DNA of 64,000 bases, from assembly GCA_963840535.1 (NCBI GenBank), contig CAWIZJ010000063.1, positions 1 to 64,000 on the forward strand, read 5' to 3'. Source of the DNA: VAZQ01 sp963840535. Lineage in GTDB: Bacteria; Pseudomonadota; Alphaproteobacteria; Rhizobiales; Xanthobacteraceae. The notes below the pieces were generated by a model. That model worked only from the letters and a program-made list of their open reading frames with translations. It did no database searches and was not told the origin of the DNA. Position 1 is the stretch's first letter. Each line of letters starts with the position of its first letter. Both the position numbers and the translations under genes were made by a program. Positions 8,983-19,637 of the stretch are shown piece after piece.

Positions 8983-10351
8983 TCATGACGCCGAGAGAGC
9001 ACCGACGACCTCCTGTAGCGGGCACTCGATGGTACCGGCCGCTCCCGGTGGCGGCCGGCCTCGACGACGATCTCGCCGCCGACACCACCGAGCTCACCGC
9101 CGTTCGTCCCGCGACGAAAATCCAGGCATCGAGCCATTGGTCGCCGTGCACGCGAGGCCAGATCCGGATGGCCGGCATCGAGCAGCACGATATCCGCGCG
9201 ACGACCTACCGCGAGCGCACCGATCGGGCGCTGCAACGCCTGCGCCCCCCGGCAAGCGCGCCGTCGATGAGCCTGCGCCCGGTCGATTTGCCCTCCCTGC
9301 AGCGTCGAGCACATTGCGCGCCCGGCGCGACAGTCGTTGCCCGTACTCCAGCTGCCGCAACTCGGCTGCCGCATCGATCTGAATATTGGAATCGGTTCCG
9401 ATGCCGAATCGGCCTCCGGCCGCCAGATAGTCGGCGCCGTCGAATATGCCGTCGCCGAGCGATGCCTCGGTGAGCGGACAGAGGCCCGCGACCGCTCCCG
9501 ATGCCGCCAGCGCGCGTAGCTTCCGCCTCGAGTGGTGTGGGTGGCGTGGATCACGCACCAGCGATGATCAAGTCCCGCATTGTCCAGGAGCCATTGCACG
9601 GGACGGCAGCCGAGCGATGCGATGCTCTCCTCCACCTCCCTGGTCTGCTCGCCGGCATGGATATGGATCGGTCCGTCGGGAGCGGCGCGACACACGACCC
9701 GCAGCGTCTCCGGAGTGACCGCCCGCAACGAATGCGGGGCGATGCCGACGCGTCCCGCCGGCAGGGGCGCGACGATGGCGCGCGTGCGCTCGACCAGTCG
9801 CAGAAACCGGTCCGGATCGTTGAGAAATCGCCGTTGGCCGGGTGCCGGGCGCGGCCGCGCCGAAACCGCCATAGGCGTAGAACGAGGGCAACAGGGTAAG
9901 ACCGATGCGCGTTTCGGCGGCGGCGGTCGCGATCCGGGCTGCCATCTCGCCGAGGTCGGCGTAGGGCCTGCCATCGATATCATGGTGAAGATAGTGGAAC
10001 TCCCCGACCGTGGTGAATCCCGACTCCAGCATCTCCATGTAGGCGAATGCCGCGATCGCCTCGACGTCGATCGGGGGTCAGGCGATCGAGGAAGCGATAC
10101 ATCACCTCGCGCCAGGTCCAGAAGCTGTCGGCCGCGGGGCCGCGGCGCTCGGCGAGCCCGGCCATTCCGCGCTGGAAGGCATGGCAATGAAGATTTGGCA
10201 GGCCGGGAACGGCGATGCCGGCAATACGGTCGGCGCGCCCGCGAGTGGCGTTTTCCGAGAGCGCGCGGATCGACCCGCGCTCGACGGCGATGCGGACGTC
10301 GCGCGCCCAACCCGACGGCAGCAGCGCGTGATCGAAAAAGAGCTCCGGCAA
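8983..10351 (-). pseudogene. hutF: Formimidoylglutamate deiminase (HutF), several frameshifts
   Basis: Converts N-formimino-L-glutamate to N-formyl-L-glutamate plus ammonia, the fourth step of the five-step histidine pathway. Read 5' to 3' across frames: LPELFFDHALLPSGW, the metal-binding NLHCHAFQRGMAGLAERRG, FWTWREVMYRFLDRLTP, FTTVGEFHYLHHD, GIAPHSLRAVT, PIHIHAGEQTREVEE, LCPLTEASLGDGIFD and FGIGTDSNIQID. At least five frame changes are needed, mostly one extra base each, and the catalytic residues are all present. A TTG at 10351 is the likely start, and the last frame ends at 8983. It is divergent from hutI, and hutG on the same locus would use its product. Confidence 0.85.
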
Positions 10352-10386
10352 TGGGCGTCGATCCCTTCGACGGGCGGCGCAACTTC

Positions 10387-10420
10387 GTCCCCTCCCCCGC
10401 TGCGGGGGAGGGCGCGGGGA
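10387..10420. repeat. GC-rich perfect hairpin between hutF and hutI
   Basis: CCTCCCCCG (10391-10399), a CTG loop, then CGGGGGAGG (10403-10411) form a nine-base-pair perfect hairpin. GTCCCC (10387-10392) and GGGGAC (10416-10421) could pair around it as an alternative stem. The motif CCCTCCCCC recurs at about 10447. It lies in the divergent hutF/hutI control region. It may be a dispersed palindromic repeat or affect transcription. Confidence 0.6.
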
Positions 10421-10549
10421 CGCGCGCATGCTCGGGCCCCACCAGCCCTCCCCCGACAAGTAGGCCGCGTGCTGCACCGCCGTGCTCCGATATCACCGGT
10501 ATACGTTAGGTATCGACAGCGGCCGGCTTCGGCCGCGGCGAGGAATGCG

Positions 10550-11753
10550 ATGCGGTTCGACTGCATTTGGACGGACGCGCGGCTTGCGACCCTGGCGCCC
10601 GGCCGGCCCGGGCTCGGGATCGTCGAACACGGCGCGCTCGCAGCCAGGGACGGGCGTATCGCCTTCGCCGGACCGTCCGCCGACTTGCCGGCCGCCTGGG
10701 ATGCCGTCGATCGCGTTCGCCTCGACGGGCGCTGGATCACCCCGGGGCTGGTCGACTGCCACACCCATCTGGTTTATGCCGGCGACCGTGCGCACGAGTT
10801 CGAGTTGCGATTGGCCGGCGCATCGTACGAAGCGATCGCGCGCGCGGGCGGCGGCATCTTATCGACGGTGCGAGGCGACCCGGGCGGCGAGCGAGGACGA
10901 TCTGGTGGCGCAGACGCTTCCCCGGCTCGATCGCTTGCTGGCGGAAGGCGTCACCACCGTGGAGATCAAGTCGGGCTACGGCCTCGATCTGGAGACCGAG
11001 ACGCGAATGCTGCGCGCCGCGCGCCGCCTGGCGCGCGAGCGCAAGGTCGACGTCGTCACCAGCTTTCTCGGCGCACATGCGCTTCCGCCGGAGGCGGAAG
11101 GCGACAAGGAGCGCTATATCGACGAGGTCTGCGCCATGATCGCCCCGATCGCGCGCGACCGGCTCGCCGACGCGGTCGACGCATTCTGCGAAAGGATCGC
11201 CTTTTCTCCGGCGCAGACCGCGCGCGTATTCGCGGCCGCCCAGGCGCGCCGGCCTGCCGGTCAAGCTTCATGCCGACCAGCTCTCCAACCTGCACGGCGC
11301 TCGATTGGCCGCCGAGCACGGCGCGCTGTCCGCCGATCATCTCGAGCACGCCGACGAGGAGGGCATCGCCGCCATGGCGCGCTCCGGGACCGTCGCGGTT
11401 CTGCTTCCGGGCGCATTCTACGTGCTGAGGGAACAGCAGGCTGCCGCCGGTCGATGCGCTGCGCCGTCAGCGGGTGCCGATCGCGATCGCGACCGACAGC
11501 AACCCCGGCACGTCGCCGATCACGTCGCTCCTCCTGATCCTGAACATGGCGGCAACGCTGTTCCGGCTCACCGTCGAGGAGGCCGTCGCGGGCGTCACCC
11601 GCGAGGCGGCACGTGCGATCGGCCGGCTGCCGGAGATCGGCACGCTCGAGGCGGGCAAGAGGTGCGACCTCGCCATCTGGGAGCATCGAGCGGCCGGCCG
11701 AGCTGGTCTATCGGATCGGCTTCAACCCCCTGCATTCGCGGGTGTGCGGATGA
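10550..11753 (+). pseudogene. hutI: Imidazolonepropionase (HutI), four +1 frameshifts
   Basis: Hydrolyses 4-imidazolone-5-propionate to N-formimino-glutamate, step three of histidine breakdown. The start ATG 10550 follows AGGAA. Blocks across frames are MRFDCIWTDARLATL, TPGLVDCHTHLVYAGDRAHE with the metal-binding HxH, GVTTVEIKSGYGLDLE, VTSFLGAHALPPE, PVKLHADQLSNLHGA, SADHLEHADEEGI and IAIATDSNPGTSP. Four frame changes (near 10880, 11250, 11445 and 11690) are each one extra base, and removing them gives about 400 residues, the normal length. Its TGA overlaps the ATG of hutH at 11750. Confidence 0.88.
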
Positions 11754-13280
11754 CCGTCACGCTGACCCCGGGCCGCACGACGCTCGCCGCCTGGCGCGAG
11801 GTCGCCGATGGCGCGCCTGTCAGGCTCGATCCGGCCGCGATGCCGGCGGTCGAGGCGGGCGAGCCGCGCGGTCGACGCGATCATTGCGAAAGGGCGAGCC
11901 GGTCTACGGAATCAATACCGGGTTCGGACGGCTGGCCAGCATCCATATCGCCTCCGAGGATCTCGCGGCGCTTCAGCGCAACATCGTGCTGTCGCACGCC
12001 GCCGGGGTCGGCGAGCCGATGCGGAACGTGCGCCTGATGATGGCCCTCAAGCTGGCGAGCCTCGGCCGCGGCGCATCCGGCGTGCGGCCGGGCACGCTCG
12101 GCATGCTCGAAGTCCATGCTGGCCCGCGACGTGATTCCGATCGTGCCGAGCCAAGGCTCGGTCGGGGCGTCCGGCGATCTGGCGCCGCTCGCGCACCTCG
12201 CGGCGGCCATGATCGGCATCGGCGAGGCCGAGCATTCGGCGGCGAGCGCATGCCGGCCGCCGCCGCGCTCGCGCGCGCCTCCCTCGCGCCGCTCGTGCTG
12301 GGCCCGAAAGAGGGATTGGCGCTGCTCAACGGCACGCAGTTCTCGACCGCGGAGGCGCTCGCCGGCCTGTTCGCCATCGAACGCGTGTTCCAGGCCGCGC
12401 TCGTGACCGGCGCGCTATCGACCGATGCGGCCAAGGGCTCCGACACGCCGTTCGATGCGCGCATTCATGCCCTGCGCGGCCATCGCGGCCAGATCGAGGT
12501 CGCCGCGGCGCTGCGCCGGCTGATGGCGGGCAGCTCGATCCGCGCCTCCCATCTCGTCGGCGACGATCGCATTCAGGATCCGTACTGCCTGCGCTGCCAG
12601 CCGCAGGTCATGGGCGCCGTGCTCGACCTTGCCGCGGCAGGCCGCGGCGACGCTGGCGACCGAGGCGAACGGGGTCACCGACAATCCCCTGATCGTGGAG
12701 GATACGGCGCTGTCCGGCGGCAACTTTCACGCCGAGCCGGTCGCGTTCGCCGCCGACATGCTCGCGATCGCCGCTGTGCGAGATCGGTTCGCTCGCCGAG
12801 CGGCGCGTCGCCATGCTGATCGATCCCGCGCTTTCCCGTCTGCCGGCCTTCCTGACCCCGCAGCCGGGTCTCAATTCCGGGATTCATGCTGGCGCAGGTG
12901 ACGGCTGCGGCGCTGGTGGCCGAGAACAAGCAGCGCGCCTATCCCGCGAGCGTCGATTCGATCCCGACCTCCGCCAACCAGGAGGATCACGTGTCGATGT
13001 CGGCACACGGCGCGCGCCGGCTCGCCGCCATGGCCGAGAATGCCGCCAACGTGGTCGCGATCGAGCTCGCCGCAGCGGCGCAAGGCTGCGAATTCCACGC
13101 GCCGTTGGCGTCCAGGCATGCCGCTCGAGCGGGTGCGCGCTACGCTGCGCGAACGCGTGCCGCCGCTCGATCAGCGACCGCTATCTTGCGCCCGACATCG
13201 CCGCAGCCGCCGAGCTCGTACGCTCGGGCGCGCTCGTTGCTGCGGCCGGCGAGAGGCTGCCCGACTTCTCGAAGCGATGC
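11750..13280 (+). pseudogene. hutH: Histidine ammonia-lyase (HutH), many frameshifts
   Basis: Deaminates histidine to urocanate, the entry step. Starts MTVTLTPGRTTLAAWREV at 11750 and overlaps hutI. Readable blocks are EPVYGINTGFGRLA, ALQRNIVLSHAAGVGEP, the MIO-forming GSVGASGDLAPLAHL (Ala-Ser-Gly, near 12160), LVLGPKEGLALLNGTQFST, TDNPLIVED, TSANQEDHVSM and DRYLAPDIAAAAELVRSG. About eight frame changes are needed, nearly all of one extra base, with conserved residues intact throughout. Homology ends near 13275-13285, where it abuts the broken end of a convergent histidine kinase gene, so the last few codons may be lost. Confidence 0.85.
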
Positions 13281-13282
13281 TC

Positions 13283-14747
13283 ACAAGATCGATGACTACT
13301 TGTTGCACCTGGGTTCGGTCTCCGTAGACCGCCGGGAGATCAGCGGGACAGTCGAGATCGAACACGACGTTCTTCGACATGGCCTCGGGACGTATGAGCA
13401 TCAACGTATCGTCCAGCATGGAGGGAACGTTGATTGTACTTATCTGCGGTCGGCCGCGACGGAGAAAATCGCGCATGCGTCGCATAATCCCGCTTGCAAG
13501 GTCAATTTCCGCGATCAGCGTCGTCAGGTTCTTATCAGCACGCGCCAAGTCGGCTCGAGGGCTACGCAGCAGCACTTGGACGGACCGTCGAAGCGCGCGG
13601 GCAGCGGCCATCGGTTGATTTATCTCATGCGCAAGAGCGGATGCCATTCCGCTTACGAGACTGAAGCGCGCGGCATGGGTGACTTCAGCCTCCTTCTCCT
13701 TGAGCTTTGCTTCGGATTCCCGAGCAACGCGCTCGGTCTGCTGCCGCTCGCTGACAACCACTCCGACGATTAAGCCCGTTGTCGTCAAGACGAACATCAG
13801 CACCTGGAACTCCATGAAGATCCACCAATCATAGCCATGATGGCGGAGCAGCCCAACAAGACCGAACTGTGTCGCCGCAAGAGCCAGGCAGCACCATCGA
13901 GACCATGCCGAACCGCGATGAAAACAACAGGCAGAAAGAACAAATAGAATAATCTATACCCATCCGCGCTTTCGGTTCTGGCGATCAGCCAAAGCGCGAT
14001 GATGATGACGGCGACGAACGAAGCAACTTCAGGGATCCGCGCCATGGGTAGATAGAGCGTTCGCTCGCGCCACTGTCGGGCCAAACGCAACAAGAGCGGA
14101 GTTGTGACAGCAATGCCGAGGACATCGCCCACGATGAAAATGGGTGCAGCCGAGACTATATCGCGGAAACCAAGTTCGCCAACTGCCAGCAGAACTGCCA
14201 CTAGCAGCAACGTGACGCCGTGGCGCCGACAAACCCGGCTGCGAGCAGAATGATCACGTCGCGAAGATGAGTTAGCTCCGACATCGAGCCGGAATTGGTC
14301 CCGTATCACGGTGGCAACGAACGCATAGCCTGACGCGATGATAGCGGCTATTCCGACTATGACGGGCCACTCGAGGTTGCTCTAGGACCATGATTTCGGC
14401 GAGAATGATCCCGGCAAACAGTGCAATTCCATAGTGCGGTCCGATGAGTATCAGACAGGAAAACGCGAGCCCAAGACCGGGATTTCAGGAGTTAGCGGCA
14501 GTCCCTTGTACTCGTGAATGAAGCTGATCCACTCCAGGACGAGATAGGCGATTACGAACCCCGTGATCGCGGTCCATTGCCAGACCACATGGCGCGAACG
14601 AATTGAAGGCCGTTGCTCGAATATCGCCTGATGGGCCGAGTTTGGATTTTCGTTGGTGCCGCGTTCACGAGAACAACTCTCCAATGGACCGACGTTTGTC
14701 TCGCAGCTACTCACGCCCTGAGACCAAGGCCTTGCGCCTGAACGCAT
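13283..14747 (-). pseudogene. MASE1-type sensor histidine kinase, truncated and frameshifted
   Basis: The N-terminal part is a multi-helix membrane sensor resembling MASE1 (hydrophobic helices such as TAITGFVIAYLVLEW, VTLLLVAVLLAVGELGF and VASFVAVIIIALWLIA), followed by a helix into LVSGMASALAHEINQPMAAA, the phospho-acceptor His box. The protein reads on to YGDRTQVQQVVIDLV, where the ATP-binding domain should begin with its N box, and homology stops at about 13285 next to hutH. The whole catalytic ATPase domain is therefore missing. At least two internal frame changes (near 13805 and 14340-14460) also occur. No response regulator gene is adjacent. Confidence 0.75.
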
Positions 14748-14997
14748 GCTGCTCGGGCGTCAGGCGGCTTCTCCTGTACCTTCAGGAATACGTCGCAACG
14801 GTTGACCGGCATGACGATGATATCCGCATGCCGCGGTACGCGTACTTGCCGAGCTTCCGGAATTGCCGCTGCCCTGCCGGTCAATCCGTGCAATGGCGAG
14901 GTATCCACCATAAAGCCAATTGTAGCCCGGAATGGTGACGGCACCGATCAGGTGATCGTTGCTTCCTCGTCAGAGCAAAATTAATGCATGTAATCAA
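14748..14997. other. Intergenic segment, nothing assigned
   Basis: About 250 nt between the kinase start and the ATPase 3' end. It is relatively AT-rich near 14970-15010. The minus frame at 14711-14944 has no recognisable motif, and the other frames contain stops. No promoter or terminator could be defined with confidence. Confidence 0.4.
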
Positions 14998-17900
14998 TCA
15001 CTTACTATTATTTACGCTCCGAGGCTCGGACTGGGCGGGTCGCCTTTCCACGCTCTCTTGCTGTTTCCATCTGGCCTTGGTCGAAACTGGGACCCGTGCG
15101 TTTCTCACGCGCGGGAAGATACCTCTCCGGCGTGAAGGCTTCCTGCCTCCCACGCGCGCAACGGCAGCACCCTTGGCGGGCCCCACATATGGGTCCGGAC
15201 GCTTGACGCGTAGCACGATTTTGGCGAGTTCCATCGCGATGAGCAGAGTTCGAAGAGACACCCGTGGCAATCAGCCAATCGGTCATCGACAGCGGCACCG
15301 TGTGGAATGCCATCTGCAGAAACGGGACATAGATGACGAGGACGTGCGCGCTGAGCGAGAACGCGATCGCAACCAGCAGCCACTTATTCTCGAAAAACCC
15401 GCTGAAGGCGCTGCGCCGTCGCGAGCGGCAGTTGTACACGTCGAAGAGCTGGAACATCATCAGCGTGGTGAAGGCCATGGTGCGCGCGTGCGCCTCGTCG
15501 GCCGCGTTCACTCCGGTGCCCTGCGCGAAAAGCGTGAACAATCCGCCGGGATAATAGGCATCGAGCACGGCGAGCGTTCCGAGCATCATCAGCGCACCGA
15601 CGCAGCCAAGGCGTATCCAGTCCTCGGTCAAGAGCATGCCGGAGCCGCTCCGCCGCGGTCGCCGTTCCATGGCTTCGCGGTCCTTGGGCTCGATGCCGAG
15701 CGCCAACGCGGGCGGCCCGTCGGTGATCAGGTTGATCCAAAGAAGCTGAGCAGCGAGCAGCGGCAGGAACAGTCCGGATTCCGCCGAGGCGAGACCGAGC
15801 ACGCCCGCAAACATCACGCCCGCGAACATCGTCATCAACTCGCCGGAGTTCGTCGACAGGAGATAGATCAGATACTTCTGGATGTTGTCGAAGACGCCGC
15901 GGCCTTCCTCGATTGCCTTTACGATGCTCGCGTAATTGTCGTCGGTCAGGATTATGTGCGCCGCCTCCTTCGAGACGTCCGTGCCGGTGATTCCCATAGC
16001 GACGCCGATATTGGCGGTCTTGAGAGCGGGCGCGTCATTGATCCCATCGCCGGTCATGGCGACAATGTGGCCCTTGCGCTGGAGCGCACGGACGATGCGC
16101 AGCTTGTGCTCGGGATCGACGCGAGCAAACACGCGCGCTTGCTCGATGATCGCATCGAGTTCGGCATCGTCCATGCTCCGCATCTCGACTCCGGTGACGG
16201 TCCGCCCCCCGGGTCGCAGAATGCCAGTCGCGGGCGATCGCTTCGGCGGTTGCCGGATGGTCGCCGGTGATCATCACCGAACGGATGTGCGCCGCTTGGC
16301 GACGGCGATGGCGGCCTTCACTCTGCCCGCGGCGGGTCGATCATGCCACGAGGCGAGCAGCACGAGGTCTCCTCGATGCGTGCGGCAGTTCGATTGAGAC
16401 GTGCTGGCGACGGCACTCGGCATCGATGCCCAGATCGGCGGCTGCACGCTGCGCGTAGCAACGGCGAGAGTGCGCAGCGCTTGCGTGGCGAGCGCATCGT
16501 TGTGCGTCGATATCGCGGCGTGGCGGCTGTCGAGCGTGATGATCTTGCCGTTCTCCCACAGATGGCGCACTCGCGAACAGGATTTCGGGCGCGCCTTTGA
16601 CGAAAACGTGCGCTCACCGAGGTTCTTGCGATCGAGATGGACGGTGGTATGGCGCTTGCGTTCAGAGGTGAAGGGGATCTCCGCGATACGAGGGAAGGCG
16701 CGCCAGCTCAGACTCGACGACGCCGAGCTTGCGAGCCGCGACGATCAGTGCCCCTTCAGTCGGATCGCCCTGCACCGTCCAGCGCCCCTCGCTGTTCATG
16801 AGCGCCGCGTCATTGGCGAGCGCCGCGCGCGGAGCATTTTCTCGACGGCAACGCGAGTGTCTGACAGTTCGGCGAGCTTGCCTCTCCGACGGTGAACTCG
16901 CCTTCCGGGATGTAACCGCTGCCGCTGACCTCGACGAGGCCTCGGCGGTCATGATTGCACGCACGGTCATCTCGTTGCGTGTCAGCGTGCCGGTCTTGTC
17001 GGAGCAGATCACGGTCGCAGCGCCGAGGTTTCGACGGCTGGCAGCTTCCGAATGATGCATGGGCTGCTGCCATCCGCCGCACGCCGAGGCTCAACCCCAC
17101 GGTGACGATCGCCGGCAATGCCTCCGGGATAGCGGCGACGGCCAGCGCCACGGCAAACAAGAACAGGCTGAGCACTACGTTCAGGGTGAAGGTGGTGTTG
17201 CTCAACAGCCCGGCCGCGAATACGACGGCGCAAATCGCAGCATGATGACGCTCAGCTCTTACCGGTGCGGTCGAGCTCCTGCTGCAGCGGCGTGGCTGCT
17301 TTTCGACGACTTCGAGCAACCCCGCGATGCGGCCGACCTCGGTCTCCATCCCGGTCGCGACCACGACGGCCTCGCCGCGCCCGTAGGTGGCGACAGTGCC
17401 TGAGAACAACATGTTGCGACGATCGCCGAGCCCGACATCGCATTCGAGAGGCTGAACGATCTTCGACACCGGCACGCTTTCGCCGGTCAGGGGAGCCTCG
17501 TCGGTTTGCAGATTTGCAACTTCGACGACACGAGCATCGGCCGGGATCTTGTCCCGGCCTCGACCATCACGATATCGCCGGGGACGATCTCGTTGGTCGT
17601 GATTTGCTGCCGCTGGCCGTCTCGAACCACCGTGGCTTCGGGCGCGGCAAGCGCCATCAGCGCGCGCACCGATTTCTCTGCCCGCGCCTCCTGGATGAAG
17701 CCGAGCAGCGCGTTGAGGACGACGATCGCCAGGATGACAATCGCCTCGTACGGCAGGTCGGTTTCGCGCGGATCCTGCAGCAGCCACTCAACCATCGAGA
17801 TAACGACTGCGACAAGCAGGATTATGACGAGGAAGTTCTGAAACTGTTCCAGCAGCCGTCTCCACCAGGGCGTTTCAGGCGCGCTCTTCAGCCGGTTTGG

Positions 17901-18101
17901 TCCGTACTGCTCGAGGCGCCGTTGCGCTTCAGCTTGGGTCAAGCCGCGCGCTGCGTCGGAGCCCAGCGCGGAAACCACTGTTTCGGCAGGTTCACGGTGC
18001 GGCGTGATCGGGATGTTCGGGGTGAAGACCACGTTGTCGCGAACCTTGGGATGTTCCAAGTGTGACGCCTCGAGATGCGTGAGCTTCTGATGCAGGTTCA
18101 C
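14998..18101 (-). pseudogene. P-type (type II, calcium-like) cation-transporting ATPase, frameshifted
   Basis: A cation pump of about 1000 residues read over several frames. In order: an N-terminal ARGLTQAEAQRRLEQYGPN domain, a membrane pair with NFLVIILLVAVVISMVEW, the actuator block LQTDEAPLTGESVPVSKI, VVLSLFLFAVALAVAAIPEA with the PEALPA cation site, the phosphorylation block CSDKTGTLTRNEMTV, MITGDHPATAEAIA, the hinge VAMTGDGINDAPALK, and a C-terminal membrane domain ending ELAKIVLRVKRPDPY. PEALPA fits SERCA/Mg-type P2 pumps. GTG 18101 is a likely start. Frame changes lie near 17520, 17020-17060, 16660, 16280 and 15270. All catalytic motifs survive, so the indels may be artefacts. Confidence 0.82.
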
Positions 18102-18376
18102 GATGCGATCCTCCGACGGTTTGTCTCGCGCTGGGAATCCGAGCGCGACTGCGCGCGCGTCGCCGCACGTGCGGCAGTGATTCGGACGGGCGAAGGAATA
18201 CCGCTCGAAGGGCTTCGCACGCTCGCGATGGCCCGCTGCGGTCAAGGAAATAGATTGTAGCGGCGCGGCGCGCGCCCGAGACAACAGGCACGTTCAGGCC
18301 CCTCCAAAAGTCTTCCAGTCCGACATCGCAGCCCGTTGGGCTGCCAGAGGGGCCCGGCCTGGCGTCAGTTACGTTC
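18102..18376. other. Upstream region of the P-type ATPase gene, nothing assigned
   Basis: The 275 nt before the ATPase gene have no coding frame with recognisable motifs. Part of the minus-strand frame is continuous with the ATPase N-terminus but has no homology that I recognise. The ATPase promoter presumably lies here. Confidence 0.35.
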
Positions 18377-18600
18377 CTATTGGGCCGCGGTTGCGAGGCC
18401 AAGAAACGGCACAACTTGCTCCGGCCTGCTGAGCATCCCTGCCGCGCGGCCGATGAGCGCGCAGGCGCCCGAACGTCCCAACCAGTGAAGCGGTCGCCGC
18501 GGTGCTCCTCGCCGGAGCACCAGGCGAACAGCGCGACCACTCCTGCGCTCACGAGCGACAGCGACCACCCAAGGGCGACAACGAGTATTAAGGCGACAGA
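18377..18600 (-). pseudogene. Small membrane protein, unknown, one frameshift
   Basis: The minus strand encodes a short hydrophobic stretch (ALGWSLSLVSAGVVALFAWC), then SGEEHRGDRFTGWD. After a one-base frame change near 18470 it continues GACALIGRAAGMLSRPEQVV, PFLGLATAAQ and a stop at 18377. Joined, this would be about 75 residues with one membrane helix. I do not recognise the family. The start is not clear. Confidence 0.4.
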
Positions 18601-18699
18601 GTCGATTGCGCTATCCGAAACGCTCGGGGCGTATTTCTACGGGGGGTATCGCAGCGATAGGATTCGCGGCGCCTCGACGACATCGAGCAGTGAGAGTGG

Positions 18700-19040
18700 G
18701 CTACCGGGGATGAGCCGCAAGCGCAGCGCCGAGATCGCGAGCGACACGTTCATGGCATCGAGAACGTCAACGAACGGTTCGGGCGACGACCGCATCGGTG
18801 GTAATGCCGCCGCCAAATGTGTTCGCCGGCGGCTTAAGCAACGACACCGCAGTCTTCTTCGGCCGGCGCAGCGACTACACCGTCGAAGCCATGGGCGATC
18901 ACACCTACCGGTGACCGACAACCGTATCGGGCCGAACGATGGGATCGATATGGTCAGCGACTTCGAGCTGTTCGCGTTCAGCGACCGCACGCTGTTCAAT
19001 CTCGTCACCGGCACGTGGGCGATCGGCAAAATCCGCTGTG
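18700..19040 (+). pseudogene. Fragment of an RTX/hemolysin-type calcium-binding protein
   Basis: Over three frames the plus strand reads IENVNERF, GDDRIGGNAAAN, VFAGGLSNDTAVFFGRRSDY, TVEAMGDHTYR and VTDNR, then GPNDGIDMVSDFELFAFSDR. This resembles the C-terminal region after glycine-rich calcium repeats in secreted RTX proteins (G-N-D-T and SDF-x-LFAF features). No export gene, no full repeat array and no N-terminal domain are present, so it is a remnant. It lies just left of the palindromic element, consistent with a degraded block inside the hut locus. Confidence 0.5.
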
Positions 19041-19316
19041 AAGACTGGGTGAGTACATGCGCCTTCCCCCGCGACATCGTGAATCGAAGGCCGTCCGGCG
19101 TGCTCGCTCGGGGTGGTCAAGGCAATCAAAGCGCTCGGCCTCGCCATGCCACCTCGCTGCTTGCTTGCAGAGGTCACGTTCGCCCGCATCACAAGTTCTT
19201 GCTTGACACGCTGATTGATAGACATATCAGGAACAAAAAGGACGGATTGCCTAAGGACTGCCGCTTGGTCCTCCGGCAATACCGGGAGCGATGCCGAGCG
19301 GGGAAGAACGTGGTCC
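19041..19316. other. Non-coding stretch between RTX remnant and palindrome
   Basis: About 275 nt without a gene that I can support. The sequence TTGCTTGACACGCTGATTG near 19198-19216 contains a possible -35 hexamer (TTGACA-like) followed by AT-rich sequence, but a convincing -10 was not assigned. Confidence 0.3.
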
Positions 19317-19481
19317 CCCTCGCAGGCTTCGCAGATGGAGCGCCGGGAGGCGCCGCACCCCAGCGTCATTGGGGTGCTCGCGCCGTCGCAACGGCGCGCG
19401 GCGGGCCGCGTCATGGCCCGTCAGGGCGCACGCCGACGCGCCCGGCGCCTCCCGGCGCTCCATGTCCCTCGCCTGCGAGGG
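19317..19481. repeat. 165-nt multi-armed palindromic element upstream of hutG
   Basis: Read base by base, two 20-nt arms pair perfectly: ATGGAGCGCCGGGAGGCGCC (19335-19354) and its reverse complement (19444-19463). Outside them CCCTCGCAGGC (19317-19327) pairs perfectly with GCCTGCGAGGG (19471-19481). Between the arms sit four further hairpins back to back: GCACCCC/GGGGTGC (19355-19377), CGCGCCGT/ACGGCGCG (19379-19398), CGGGCC/GGCCCG (19402-19420) and GGGCGC/GCGCCC (19424-19443). The result is a clover-like structure. It resembles a REP/MITE-class mobile palindrome or a structured RNA. It lies at the right edge of the block that splits the hut genes. Confidence 0.85.
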
Positions 19482-19637
19482 AGAAGGAAAGAGGGATGAG
19501 GGCGAGCCCGGCGCCCGAAAATCGAAGTGACCGGGCAGCGAAGCGTTGGCTGTGCGTCTCGACGACTGCTGCGCTTCGGCATGGACCGGCGCCCGAGGCT
19601 GCGCTAATGCCGGCTGCGTCCGGGGAGAACCAAATTC

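Noticed and set aside
10490..10530. Possible HutC operator (GGTATACGTTAGGTAT) upstream of hutI
   Set aside because: It contains GTATAC but does not match the HutC consensus well, and no hutC gene is in the window.
14711..14944. A 77-codon minus-strand frame as a candidate antitoxin or regulator
   Set aside because: No convincing AbrB, VapB or response-regulator motif in any frame.
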